16,487 nt of DNA, from contig NWUY0300056316.1 of the NCBI GenBank assembly GCA_004151065.3, forward strand, positions 25,748 through 42,234, read 5' to 3'. The notes beneath the pieces are model-generated. The model searched no databases. It saw nothing but the letters and a program-made list of their open reading frames with translations, and was not told where the DNA came from. Position 1 is the stretch's first letter. The number at the start of each line of letters is the position of its first letter. Below are positions 1 through 8,588 of this stretch, piece by piece. The position numbers were made by a program, and so were the translations under genes. Source of the DNA: Larix sibirica. Taxonomy: Eukaryota > Streptophyta > Pinopsida > Pinales > Pinaceae.

Positions 1-759
1 ATATTAGTTATGATATTAGTTATTATTATATATTTATCAGATATTATATATCAATTGTGAAAGTTAATGGACCCAACTTTTCAAATTTTATTATTAAAAA
101 ATTTCATCTATCCCCAAATTATATAACAAAAAAATTGCAAATGCACCTCTTTTGAATTTTAAAGCATTTTGATTGGATACTACATGATGACATGGAATTC
201 TTTTCATTTAAAATTTTCTCTAATAAGTTCATGGAAATAAAATACTAAATGTTGTTTTTCAATATTTTAAAACTTATAATCTTAAATTATTAGAATTATT
301 TTTTATGATTTATTTTAATGGTTAAATTAATTTAAATTGAAAACTTAATTTTTAAGAAAAAATAATGTAGTTTAGTTTCATATAAACTTTGGATTTATTA
401 AGTGTTTAAGATGCATGAAATGTATAGAGGTGCAAATTTATTTTAGTGTAAAAATGTGAGTAAAATTTTACACATTGATGGTTTTGATCTCTTTTGACAT
501 GGGATAGATTCAGAGTTAAGATGAACGTAAAATAATTATATTTTCCTATTATTATTTTTGTATTTGTTGACCAACTTAACCATTTTGATAGATCTAGGGT
601 TTATATATATTTAAATTGGTGAACTTTTATTTTTATTTGTTGGTAACTTATTCCACATCGATGTATGATTCCCATTGTTGTGTTACACATCTCCCTCATT
701 TTATTGTAAGAAGGTGCCTCTCAATGTGTTAACCTAATTTTTCATACAATTGGTACTAC
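1..759. other. AT-rich intergenic DNA, no gene seen
   Basis: Very AT-rich sequence with stop codons in every frame. I see no conserved protein, RNA gene, terminal repeat or obvious mobile-element end. A LINE remnant begins near its right edge. Confidence 0.6.
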
Positions 760-1427
760 TATATGGGTAAATGAGGGGGATGCATCCTCTTGATATTAAA
801 CCACTCTCATTACTTGCATATCTGGACAGGGTGTGGGACTCTATCAAATACTCGTGTAGAAATGTTGGCTTTATGGGGATTATTGGTTTTTGCTGACAAT
901 ATTGGTGTTGACTCCCTCTAGGTACACAGGGACTCCAAAGTTATTGTAGAATGGGAAAAAGGAAGATCAAATGTTCAAGTGATATCACTGTTGCAGTGGG
1001 GTACATGAATTAGATCTCTTATTGGAAAATTTGCTTCTATATCATTTATACATATATAAAGAGAATTGAATACGACGACCAATGAGATCTCTAAAAAAAG
1101 GCTTGATCTTTCAACTGGTTCTCTATTTTATGAGAGTACAGGTACAATGTCATCCTTTCTCAAGGCTCGATGGATATGTTTTGACACTCATTTTACTGTG
1201 CTAGATGATAATATGTTTCATTTTTTTAGTTTGGAGATATTTCTTTAGACTGGTTTGTTAAAAGTCTAATAGATAGAAGGATATTTTCTACCTGGAAATA
1301 AATTTTGTACTAGTTTTTTTTTTCAAATAGTAAGAGTTGTACTTTTTGTGTGGAAGTACTGTGTAATTATAGCTATCTTTGATTTAATAGAATAACAAGA
1401 TGTTGGATTTTTTCTTTTGAAAAAAAT
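760..1427 (+). mobile_element. LINE 3'-end fragment with decayed RNase H domain
   Basis: One plus-strand frame from about 763 to 1248 reads as the RNase H domain found at the end of plant L1-type ORF2, broken by stops (TGA at 772, TAG after GVDSL, TGA after LLQWGT, TAA before RELNTTT). Recognisable pieces are GCGTLSNTRVEMLALWGLL (the VE is the expected catalytic Glu), VHRDSKVIVEW (the expected catalytic Asp in DSKV) and RELNTTTNEISKKRLDL. The last piece matches the usual C-terminal A-D-x-L/I-S-K-x-A-L motif, but with Asn in place of the last catalytic Asp. After a stop at 1248 comes a T-rich 3' UTR ending in a short A-run near 1421-1427. The upstream RT domain is missing, so this is a 5'-truncated dead copy. 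I found no convincing target-site duplication. Confidence 0.75.
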
Positions 1428-2349
1428 TCCTCACAAGATAATTCAAAGGTTAACCATATATACCAAGAAAATATGTTTTACTTTACCAGGCAAGAAAACT
1501 AATTAAGGTTGTGAGAAAGAAGGGAAGAGAAAAACATGTAAATTTTTGCTTATTAATGGATTTTCTAATAATGAATAATGAGAAAGTAGAAATGGTCTAA
1601 CTACTATAATATTACACATGAAAACATGCTAAACACCTTTTCTACTTTATAAATAACAAATCCCTAGATCCACATCACAAGGTAGACTACAATCTCTTAT
1701 ATATCTACTTGCAAGTTTCAATGACTTCAAAGCATGTTAAGTCACATTAAATCAACATAAGAATGGGGAGAGAAGGCTAACTATGAGAAGAGTTTACATC
1801 TATGCAATCCATACATTTTATTTAACAATATGGTTCCAAGTCTTTCTCCTCCGGTCTGTTCCTTTTTAAGGACCACTTAGGTCCTAAGCAAATGGTACAT
1901 CATCTAGACGATTCTTGAAATTTTTGTACTTTGGGCACACTAAAGATTATCAAAATTGATCAGTAACACACATAATGATCAAACTTGTTTCCATCCAAAG
2001 GGATTGCATAACTTTTATATTCTTATATGTGGAACCACTCACTTCTCAAAGGATCGGGCATGCAATCCAATTAACTCAAGTACAATTGCATACTCTACCA
2101 ATGTTTTGGGCCTTTTTTCCAATTCCACACTTAACAACCATGTGTAAATGAAATAAAAATATTAACCCTACGTGGTGCATGGAAGAGAAAGTCACATAGT
2201 AAAAAGATGCAAAATTTGAAATAAAACTCATAATTAAAAAAAATCCTTCTTTGATAATCATGTGGTTAAGACCTAATAATGATATGTTCCCTTGTGTCTT
2301 ATTGTGTATGTATTATCCCAAAAACATCAATTAATGAATATTTTCCTAT
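1428..2349. other. Intergenic DNA, nothing recognised
   Basis: AT-rich sequence between two LINE RNase H fragments. The short open frames in it show no family resemblance, codon bias or start context that would support a gene. No RNA gene or repeat end was recognised. Confidence 0.5.
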
Positions 2350-2757
2350 ATTAATGGCAAGGGCACACGTGTTGGTGGGTTACATATGACCCCAAAGGGT
2401 AAATATAATTGGATTTTTCTTCAAGATAGTGACTTGAGTTTGACTAAAAATGAAGTAAAGGCTTGGGTTATTTTTCAAGGTCTTATCCTTCTAAAAGAAA
2501 AAGGAGTGATTCAAATGACATTTATTGGTGATTCTTCCATCTACTTCAACATGGTTTCTAAAAAAAGTCATTAAGATATCATACATTATTCAGATATCAT
2601 ACATTATTCAGAGAATCCTAACGCTAAATCTTTGTTTCAAGTGAATTTACTTCTTTCAATTTTTGTGGAAGCGAAGTGGTTGTCAAGTATGCCAATCTTG
2701 GCATGAATTTAGGGGAAGGAATGCTTAAGGTAAATGGAGACATGAAGTTAGGGTAGT
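2350..2757 (+). mobile_element. Second, different RNase H fragment of a retroelement
   Basis: The frame starting with NGKGTRVGG at 2353 continues through TKNEVKAWVIFQGL and FIGDSSIYFNMVSKK, ending at a stop at 2574. These match the N-terminal, Glu and Asp blocks of a plant retroelement RNase H; the first catalytic Asp (normally in F-D-G) reads Asn. The domain then continues in shifted frames: IQRILTLNLCFK (about 2608-2643), then YANLGMNLGEGMLKVNG and a stop at 2755-2757. At least two frame changes and several stops make it a dead fragment. Its wording differs from the fragment at 760-1427, so it comes from another LINE lineage. An 18-bp tandem duplication lies inside it. No RT domain is attached. 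Confidence 0.68.
2574..2609. repeat. 18-bp perfect tandem duplication
   Basis: Two head-to-tail copies of an 18-bp unit (AGATATCATACATTATTC), at 2574-2591 and 2592-2609, inside the RNase H remnant. Being a multiple of three, the duplication does not itself shift the frame. It looks like a local slippage event after the element died. Confidence 0.9.
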
Positions 2758-2778
2758 AATTATTAAGGTAAATGGAGA
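2725..2778. repeat. 16-bp direct repeat, period 38
   Basis: TTAAGGTAAATGGAGA occurs at 2725-2740 and again at 2763-2778, straddling the end of the RNase H remnant. It is a short local duplication with no clear function. Confidence 0.8.
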
Positions 2779-2779
2779 G

Positions 2780-3438
2780 GTGTTGAACTTTTCATTGCTA
2801 CCATAGTTATAATAAATTAATAATGAAGGATTCTGTAGCATACTAGTGTCTCTTTATGCCATCAAAGTAGTACTCATGAATTAAAGACTCATTGTGTCCT
2901 AATTTTTAGTCTATCCTCAACGACATGTGGAATTATGGAGAGTTTTGAATCAATGTCAGAGAATGGATGTGAGTTAAGAATGATGAATGTCGGGCTTGTT
3001 GCTTGAATTAGGTCCGACACTTAATCTTTTGGCAATAAGTGAAGAGAGTATGATTCTTGGTTTAGGAGGTTGTATTTTGTTGGTTCATCGTGGTTCCCCA
3101 CCCATCTACAAAAATGAGCCATTTTCACTATCAAAATCATTGATGTGTATTGTGATGAGTTAAAAAAGGTCCATCTAGGTTTGTAAAGGTGCAACAGGGA
3201 GATAGTAGAGGCATAGAGAATAGTGGTGAAATACACCCTAAATTGGAGTCATTCATAATAGGAGTGTGATTCAAGATGAAGGTTGACTATAGGATAAGGG
3301 ACACTTGTGCCATGGAAACTGCTTCACAAGTGCTTAAGCTTCAAGACTATCCATAGAAAGAATTCTTTGTAGTCATGGTCATTTCTCAAAGGTAGTGTTT
3401 CGAACTAGACTTTGAACTAGGGACTCTAAATGCATTGG
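2780..3438. other. Intergenic DNA, nothing recognised
   Basis: No frame is open for long on either strand and no known domain was recognised. It may be the decayed 3' flank of the preceding retroelement, but no poly(A) end or target-site duplication was located. Confidence 0.4.
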
Positions 3439-3624
3439 TTAACAAGATTGTCTCCTTTCTTCATATACCATAAGAGGTGGTTCACTCTCCCTCCCATCTA
3501 AATCCTCAATCACTTGGGGTTCCTTTGACAAGTTAATTCTCTCGAGCTCAATTCGAGAAGCATATGCATCATGCTCAATTATGGAAAAAAGGCTTCTCTT
3601 AGAGATAGGTACCTCGAGGAACAA
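3439..3624 (-). pseudogene. Unrecognised charged open frame, possibly a decayed coding fragment
   Basis: A 61-residue minus-strand frame rich in Glu, Arg and Ser (segments such as HDAYASRIELERINLSKE and EDLDGRESEPPLMVYEERR). Base composition here is more balanced than in the surrounding AT-rich DNA, and the frame stays open for some distance upstream of its Met, which hints at former coding sequence. I do not recognise the family. It could equally be a chance open frame. Confidence 0.2.
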
Positions 3625-4208
3625 ATGGAAGTCGGCTTGTACCCTATGGAAACAACCATGGAATGTCAGGTGGGACTACATGGGCTATGCTTTTAGTCTT
3701 TTTCTATTAATAATTCTAACGTTTTATAAGTTTAAGTTTTGTTGTCTCAATTTGTAAGGCAATATACCCATAGGGATCATAATTGTTGGTTTAGGGTAGA
3801 ATGTGCTAAACCGTTTTCGCTGGAAAACAATGCTATCTTGTGAATAGATTATGACTTTTCTATATTATTTATACATTTTCTTATATATGTTGACCACAAC
3901 TTTTTTTAATTTATTATATTTAAATTTAAATTTACATTAACACGTGTTTTTTAACATTGGAACCAAATATTATTATCCCTCAAATTTTCTATTAATAAAT
4001 ATTTTCTTATTTTAATATTTTGTTATCTTCCAATTGGAATGTTAACCAAATTACATACTAAATTAATTTACCAACCTTTTAATTGTAAAATATTTTACTT
4101 TGAAAAATGAATATGTATTTATGATGAATTTAAAATCGAAAAAATGGTGTAGTTGTATGGGTGGGTCAATTAATTTAACACCTTCCTTTTGATGCAATTG
4201 AAGGGCAC
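3625..4208. other. AT-rich intergenic DNA
   Basis: Strongly AT-rich, with runs of alternating TTTAAA near 3920-3935. No coding, RNA or mobile-element signal was recognised. Confidence 0.5.
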
Positions 4209-4220
4209 ACCATCATTGCA
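4209..4220. repeat. Target-site duplication, left copy
   Basis: ACCATCATTGCA, identical to 4383-4394. The pair flanks the minus-strand LINE 3' end, and this copy lies next to its poly(A) side, as expected. Confidence 0.75.
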
Positions 4221-4382
4221 ATTTTTTTCAAAGAGAAAAAAAAAAACTTGCTATTCTATTAGAATGAAAGTTGTACAAGGTTGAAAAACCACCTAAAGGG
4301 GCTAGAAAGCAAAAACATTCTAGTGCATCATCATCCGATTACAATTTCAGGCTAGGTATAAAAACTAAAAACTGGTAGTGTG
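4221..4382 (-). mobile_element. Short 5'-truncated LINE 3' end
   Basis: Read on the minus strand this is about 160 bp of LINE 3' UTR ending in an A-rich tail (seen as T-runs from 4221 on the plus strand). Its end, with TTCTAATAGAATAGCAAG before an A-tail, resembles the 3' end of the LINE fragment at 760-1427 (TTTAATAGAATAACAAG). It is bracketed by a perfect 12-bp duplication, ACCATCATTGCA, at 4209-4220 and 4383-4394. That is what target-primed reverse transcription leaves. No coding sequence remains. Confidence 0.72.
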
Positions 4383-4394
4383 ACCATCATTGCA
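4383..4394. repeat. Target-site duplication, right copy
   Basis: Identical 12-bp partner of 4209-4220, marking the truncated 5' end of the LINE fragment. Confidence 0.75.
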
Positions 4395-4484
4395 CTTGTT
4401 AACGTTGTGTCAAGCTATGGATTATTAAGTATCAAATTAAAGTATGCATATTTAAAAAATAATTTTGTGTTAATAAACTTTGAG

Positions 4485-4495
4485 AATGATACTTT
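4485..4495. repeat. Target-site duplication, left copy
   Basis: AATGATACTTT, matching 4949-4959 exactly. It abuts the poly(A) side of the minus-strand LINE fragment. Confidence 0.78.
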
Positions 4496-4948
4496 TTTTT
4501 TTCAAATGAAAAGATATTATATTTTAGTATTAAGTATAAAAAAATGGTCATTACATCATCGTACAATGATGTGAATAAAAATGCCCACCAAGGTAAGGAT
4601 AGAGACAAAAGAAACCCAAGACGCCCACCAGGGAAGATAACAGAGCACCAACTCTCAAGTCGAAAGGAAAAGAGAGGTAACAACGTCCTCCAGCCAAAAG
4701 AAAAACAAAACAATAACACTATGAAACAAACAACCAGCCCTCGACCAAAAAGAGAAAGTAAAAAAGTAGATAGTCGATACAGCCCAGAGAAGCCCGACCA
4801 CCATAAAACCCGTTAGACATGATACAACATAATAGAGTTAGCCTCAAAAAGGAGGCCATCCACCTAGAATTCAAAGAAGATACGACCCTCCACCGCTAAA
4901 AGGGCTCTCTTCGAGAGGTCATCTGCCACTGACTTATGGATACAAGAA
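4496..4948 (-). mobile_element. 5'-truncated LINE 3' end with RNase H tail
   Basis: On the minus strand the insert starts inside the end of an RNase H domain: IHKSVADDLSKRALLAVEG carries the conserved A-D-x-L-S-K-R-A-L block with its catalytic Asp. It continues through a GC-richer 3' UTR and ends in an A-tail (T-run at 4493-4502 on the plus strand). The ends are flanked by a perfect 11-bp duplication, AATGATACTTT, at 4485-4495 and 4949-4959. About 450 bp remain of an element of several kb. Long open frames on both strands (4432-4719 minus, 4544-4816 plus) are chance frames in this UTR. The LINE family differs from the 5.9-kb element further right. Confidence 0.8.
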
Positions 4949-4959
4949 AATGATACTTT
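4949..4959. repeat. Target-site duplication, right copy
   Basis: Partner of 4485-4495, next to the truncated 5' end of the LINE fragment. Confidence 0.78.
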
Positions 4960-5429
4960 ATTAATGAGTATGAAACAAATAATGTAGTTATTTTATTTTG
5001 TTTCATTATAATTTATATTTTAAAATAAGATATATATCAAAATTTTAATTTTTTTTTAAAGTTTAGATAATTTATTTTTTAAAGTTTAGATTTTTAAATT
5101 GGATTAAATACTTTAAAAACAAATATATATAAATTTATATATTCATATTCATCTCTTCATAAAACACATAGTTTTAATAAGACTAGACTATATAACCACA
5201 TGAAAAATAATTCTTATATAAAACACAAAAAAATAGCTAATTATAATATTAATTTAGTAAAATATTAAATTAATTTTTTAATAGAATATTAAATTAAAAT
5301 CTTTAAAGAGATAACCAAAGTTTTCTAAACATTAATTAACCAAGGAAAAGGATATAATGATAAGACAACTTTTATACTTGTAATAAATAAATAAATATAA
5401 GTTTTTAAAAAGAGGTTAAGATTATTAAA
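4960..5429. other. AT-rich intergenic DNA
   Basis: Extremely AT-rich, with a short internal repetition of TTTTAAAGTTTAGA near 5050-5095. No gene or element was recognised. Confidence 0.5.
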
Positions 5430-5580
5430 GTGAAACATATATATTCAAAAATTTTATTATATCTATAGATGTTAATATTTTAGAATTTAGGGTGGATTAA
5501 TATCTATATTTTTTTAAATTGTATTATGAAACAAGTATAGTATTACATTGAGGTTTATCGGCACAGGAAACACTATATAA
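5430..5580. repeat. Left arm of duplicated segment, copy A
   Basis: Matches 9331-9480 at roughly 80-85% with small indels. Shared blocks include GTGAAACATATAT, ATTTTAGAATTT, GGGTGGATTAATATCTATAT and TGAAACAAGTATAGT. Homology starts abruptly at GTGAAAC; the bases upstream do not match those upstream of 9331. The similarity fades where the GC-richer remnant starts, around 5571-5585. Confidence 0.82.
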
Positions 5581-6200
5581 GTTTGTTAGTTTGGCTCAGG
5601 GAAGAAGCTCGGCTCTCTATTGTTCGTTGGTTCGTTGCTTGCTGGTTCACTGGTTTGTCGCTTGCTATTACAACAATGCCGCCTACAAAACGGGCTTACA
5701 CTCGGCGTAATGCTAAAACAACTAGCCCTCCTCCTGGCCATCCAGTTAGGTTTATGTGGGGTGTAGTGGGAAAGGCCCGTCGTTACAAAAAGGAAATCTC
5801 TGCGAAAAATACAGGACATCAAAGAGGCTGAGGAGGATGCAGAAATTTCACTGGGTTGCCTTCCCGACAGTGATATTAGAGAGGAATTTGAGGCCCTAAT
5901 CCTTGATCCTAGGTCTACAAGGGGCTACACTACCCTCTACTAGTGCACCTTGGATTACCACTGGCTTCAGAAATCGGTCATGGGGAAGACATTGGCTAAC
6001 CGTGGGGAAGTGCAAGCAGAAATTTTATTGCAGCAAGACGAGATGGTCCTGATGATGAAGCATGATGCTGAAGCAGATTCTTCAAAACCAAAAGAGGATT
6101 GCTCTCCGGCTGGGCATCGAGATCCGTGCTGAACCACCGGGTTTGGACTTAAAAGACTAGTTTTAGTTTCTATTAACGATTCTTTGTTTTGCTTATATTA
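5571..6200 (+). pseudogene. Unrecognised Arg-rich coding remnant, retroelement-like
   Basis: A block much richer in GC than its surroundings, absent from the matching place in copy B (9480-9640). It opens with a TATA-like CTATATAAG (about 5572-5580). A frame follows from 5583, with a plausible start at ATG 5676: MPPTKRAYTRRNAKTTSPPP, basic and Pro-rich. Near the A-run at 5786-5790 the frame shifts, and the protein continues in another frame as RKSLRKIQDIKEAEEDAEIS, then REEFEALILDPRSTRGYTT and a stop at 5941-5943, with more open sequence to 6132. The tail after 6132 looks like an AT-rich 3' UTR. I do not recognise the family. A basic N-terminus followed by an acidic helical stretch would suit a gag-like or host-gene retrocopy, but that is inference. 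One frameshift and one stop suggest a dead copy. Confidence 0.4.
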
Positions 6201-6368
6201 GTTTGTGACTTATGAATAGAAAACTCTGAATGATATGAATTTTTGATAATGGACTTGTTTTCTCAATTCTAAGAAGGCCTTTAAAACTTTTGATGGTTTC
6301 TCTACCATGAGAGTACCCTGTTTTGTGTACATGTGTAAAATAGCAATATAAAGAATCAAAGACAACGA
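6201..6368. other. Spacer between the remnant and the 56-bp repeat
   Basis: AT-rich, probably the tail of the preceding remnant. It has no counterpart in copy B, so either copy A gained it or copy B lost it. Confidence 0.4.
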
Positions 6369-6424
6369 TCAAATTACAAATAAATATGAATAAAAAATGG
6401 GTGGAAGTTTTCAATTAGAATAAT
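6369..6424. repeat. 56-bp repeat, copy A (apparent empty LINE site)
   Basis: Identical over all 56 bases to 9641-9696 and 15652-15707. Here it occurs once, with no LINE, and runs straight into the NPC 3' flank, so it represents the pre-insertion form of the site. Confidence 0.9.
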
Positions 6425-7187
6425 ATTAACTATTATTTATAATCAAGAGATCACTCTTATATAAAAAAGATAAGATGGAACATTCTACAGCTGAAAGTAT
6501 ATTCTTAGCGGACACCAGAAGCGACAATAAATAATAAGCGACAGCTATCTAGTATACTAGTACTTCAATAGTGAAAATATAGTGGAAAACTAGCCAGATT
6601 TGCAGACGAGGCAGGACCCAAAATTTTCCAAAAACTTTCGAATTCGGGAACGAGAAGCCGACGAGGAGCCGCCGGATGGTGGTGTTTCACAAGGAAGCTT
6701 CACAATTTCTTCAGGATCTTCACCGTTTTTAATGGCGGTTTCACACGCATCGAAAAAGCGTTTCACCGCACTCTCAGCATATGCGCACGCTTGTGCCACA
6801 TTCATCTTCTTCGGGAGTTCATCTGGATAGGTATCCAGATTGCAATCTCCGTTCAATTGAGCAGCCAGCTGCACCAATTCGATCTGAAAATCGTGTAAGG
6901 CCGCATCTTCCTTTGCTTCTGTATGTCTCAGCTGAGGCGGTATGGGTAATTCATCTGCTCAGATAACCAGAAAACCAAAAGGAATTAGAATTCGATTTGT
7001 TATCAAAGCTGTATAACAATTAGATTTGCAGAAATTGAAGTGTAATCTACAAGGCCACAGGGGCTTCATCTTTAATTCTTACAGGGGCAGTCTGTTCGTG
7101 GGCTGTCCCGTAATTGTACAACGCCTTCGAAAGTGCCAGCCCAAGCGTCTCTCTTTGTCAGAAATTCTGATTTCAGATTGAAGATCT
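6425..7187. repeat. Right arm of duplicated segment, copy A
   Basis: Matches 15708-16487. Positions 6425-6589 are about 165 bp against 185 bp in copy B, with many substitutions and indels. The first 88 bases of the coding end (6590-6677) carry three substitutions and one 3-bp indel. From 6678 to 7187 the match is perfect for 510 bp at a constant offset of 9300. The end of the match is set only by the window edge. Confidence 0.9.
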
Positions 7188-8469
7188 TCTTAACAGTTGC
7201 AGGGATGGACGAATGCTCAAACTCGGAGGAAGGATATGGTCCAGTTGGCCCATGCACCACTGCAAAATTAATTAATAGAATCGATAAATCTTCACACAAG
7301 TTACAAGCGTTCTATATACCAGAAAATGAAAGCTTTCTGATAAAAGATTCTTCAATTGTTGTCAATTCAAGGTGTGCAGCAAGAAAGAATGCAAAATAAT
7401 GGACAATAACAAACAATGCCCCAAGAAAGAATGCAAAATAAAAGAAAACTAGCATACCTGTCCCTCTGTCAATCCAGGGAGAAATCATGATAGTCGGCAC
7501 ACGAACGCCCAATCTATCGAATTTGAAGTAATAGGGCTTCGGGCCAACAATATCATCGGGAGAGGGGACATTCCTGACAGGCGTGGGGACATGATCGTAG
7601 AAACCCCCGTGCTCATCGTATGTAATAATGAACAACATCTCGTTCCACTGGGGACTCGATCTCAGAATCTCGTACACTTCTTTCACAAACTTCTGCCCTT
7701 CACCAACATCATGGGACGGATGGTCATCGTTTCCAGGCAAAATCTTGAGATCGAAGTAACGTTGTTCGATCACAACATAATTCGGCAGCTTGCCTTCCTT
7801 GGCATGGCGTTTGAACGTCAGATCGAATTGGTGAAACTTGACAATATACTTGAGCTTTCTCAGGTTTCTGTAGAACAGAGTGCTGGGAGGATACTGATAG
7901 TAAATACCGAAGTCTAGTCCGGATTCGACAATGGATTCGAAGATGGTCTTTTGTGGATATCCTTCAATGAGCTTCAAGGAATCGTTGCTTGTTGCTCCAT
8001 GAGAAGTCGCAGAATGAACGTAGAGTCTGTTGGGTTGTGTCGAGGCCGGCACTGAAGCAAACCACCTGTCAAAGATTGCGTATTCGCTTACAAGAGCTTC
8101 ATAGACAGGGACAGCTTGAGGCTTGAGTCCATTCATGACGTTATGAGACAAGTTCTTCTTAACTTTCTCGGCCTGTTGGGCGAATCCGTTCATGGGAGGA
8201 GGATCTGCAGAGGTATCGGTGGAGTTTCCGAAGACCTGCTCTCTTATTGCTTGGAATGAATGACCAGGATCTGGATCGACATATTCGGCTGTGTTTTGGT
8301 AAAACACTTTAGCAGAGTTGGGATCTGCTGTAGAAAGTGGGTTCCATTCCTCCCCTGTTACACCGTTTATATCTGGATTCAGCTGCTTCATCCATCCTAC
8401 CATATGGTCGAACGATCGATTCTCTTGGACGAGAACCACGACTGTTTTTATGGGTCCGGGTATAGCCAT
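6590..8469 (-). CDS. NPC: Non-specific phospholipase C (NPC3/4/5-type), complete, three exons
   Basis: Exons are 8469-7458, 7259-7083 and 6954-6590, giving 517 residues. The introns (198 and 128 bp) start GT and end AG, and phases fit at both joins. NPCs hydrolyse membrane phospholipids such as phosphatidylcholine to diacylglycerol and a phosphorylated head group. Visible family motifs: ENRSFDH at 16-22, DPDPGHS at 65-71, [15 protein letters not shown] at 134-148, EQRYFD at 235-240, DDHPSHD at 248-254 and [14 protein letters not shown] at 284-297, the metal and phosphate site set. Exon 2 adds [11 protein letters not shown] and [10 protein letters not shown]. The N-terminus starts directly at the catalytic domain, with no signal peptide, as in the cytosolic/plasma-membrane NPC3/4/5 group. 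The C-terminus ends [10 protein letters not shown]; a Cys in the corresponding place of Arabidopsis NPC4 is S-acylated. The start is the first ATG after an in-frame TAG 30 nt upstream, in good context (GAAGATGGC). The exon 3 start could be 6957 instead (GAGCAG tandem acceptor). Confidence 0.95.
6955..7082 (-). other. NPC intron 2, with GAGCAG tandem acceptor
   Basis: It starts GTAAGA on the minus strand after TDCP and ends in GAGCAG at 6960-6955 (128 bp). Using CAG gives Y-ELPIPP at the junction; using GAG gives SD-ELPIPP. Both keep the frame. CAG is normally preferred. Confidence 0.85.
7260..7457 (-). other. NPC intron 1
   Basis: On the minus strand it runs from GTATGC to TTTTGCAG (198 bp), splitting a Val codon after DRGT. 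The joined reading [14 protein letters not shown] matches the family, which fixes both ends. Confidence 0.92.
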
Positions 8470-8580
8470 CTTCGACGCTAGTCTAGCTGCTGCAATCTAC
8501 AAATCGTATATAGAAATCAGATACTATGAAACTCTAAGAATGCTCGCGCGCTTCCTGAATCTGCGAAAACAAATCTAGTA

Positions 8581-8588
8581 TATTTATA
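8581..8588 (-). promoter_or_regulatory. TATA box of the NPC gene
   Basis: TATAAATA on the minus strand, in CCTATAAATATAC, about 112 bp upstream of the ATG. A transcription start roughly 30 bp downstream would leave a 5' UTR of about 80 nt with no ATG ahead of the gene's own in a strong context. The assignment rests on sequence and spacing only. Confidence 0.6.

Noticed and set aside
640-1450. Target-site duplication for the LINE fragment ending near 1427
   Set aside because: No matching sequence of useful length was found on both sides, so the left boundary stays approximate.
3390-3440. Possible tRNA-derived sequence (TTCGAACTAG)
   Set aside because: No cloverleaf arms or A-box could be matched around it.
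4544-4816. Basic plus-strand frame of 90 codons
   Set aside because: It is the reverse strand of a LINE 3' UTR bounded by a target-site duplication; the basic composition comes from A/G-rich sequence.
6600-6830. Plus-strand open frame opposite NPC exon 3, repeated at 15903-16130
   Set aside because: It occurs twice only because the NPC exon is duplicated; it is the antisense shadow of coding sequence.
7591-7917. Plus-strand open frame of 108 codons
   Set aside because: It lies antisense inside NPC exon 1, whose protein is strongly conserved; the frame has no family resemblance.
8470-8499. A start for NPC further upstream
   Set aside because: The frame is open for only about nine codons upstream before a TAG and contains no ATG.
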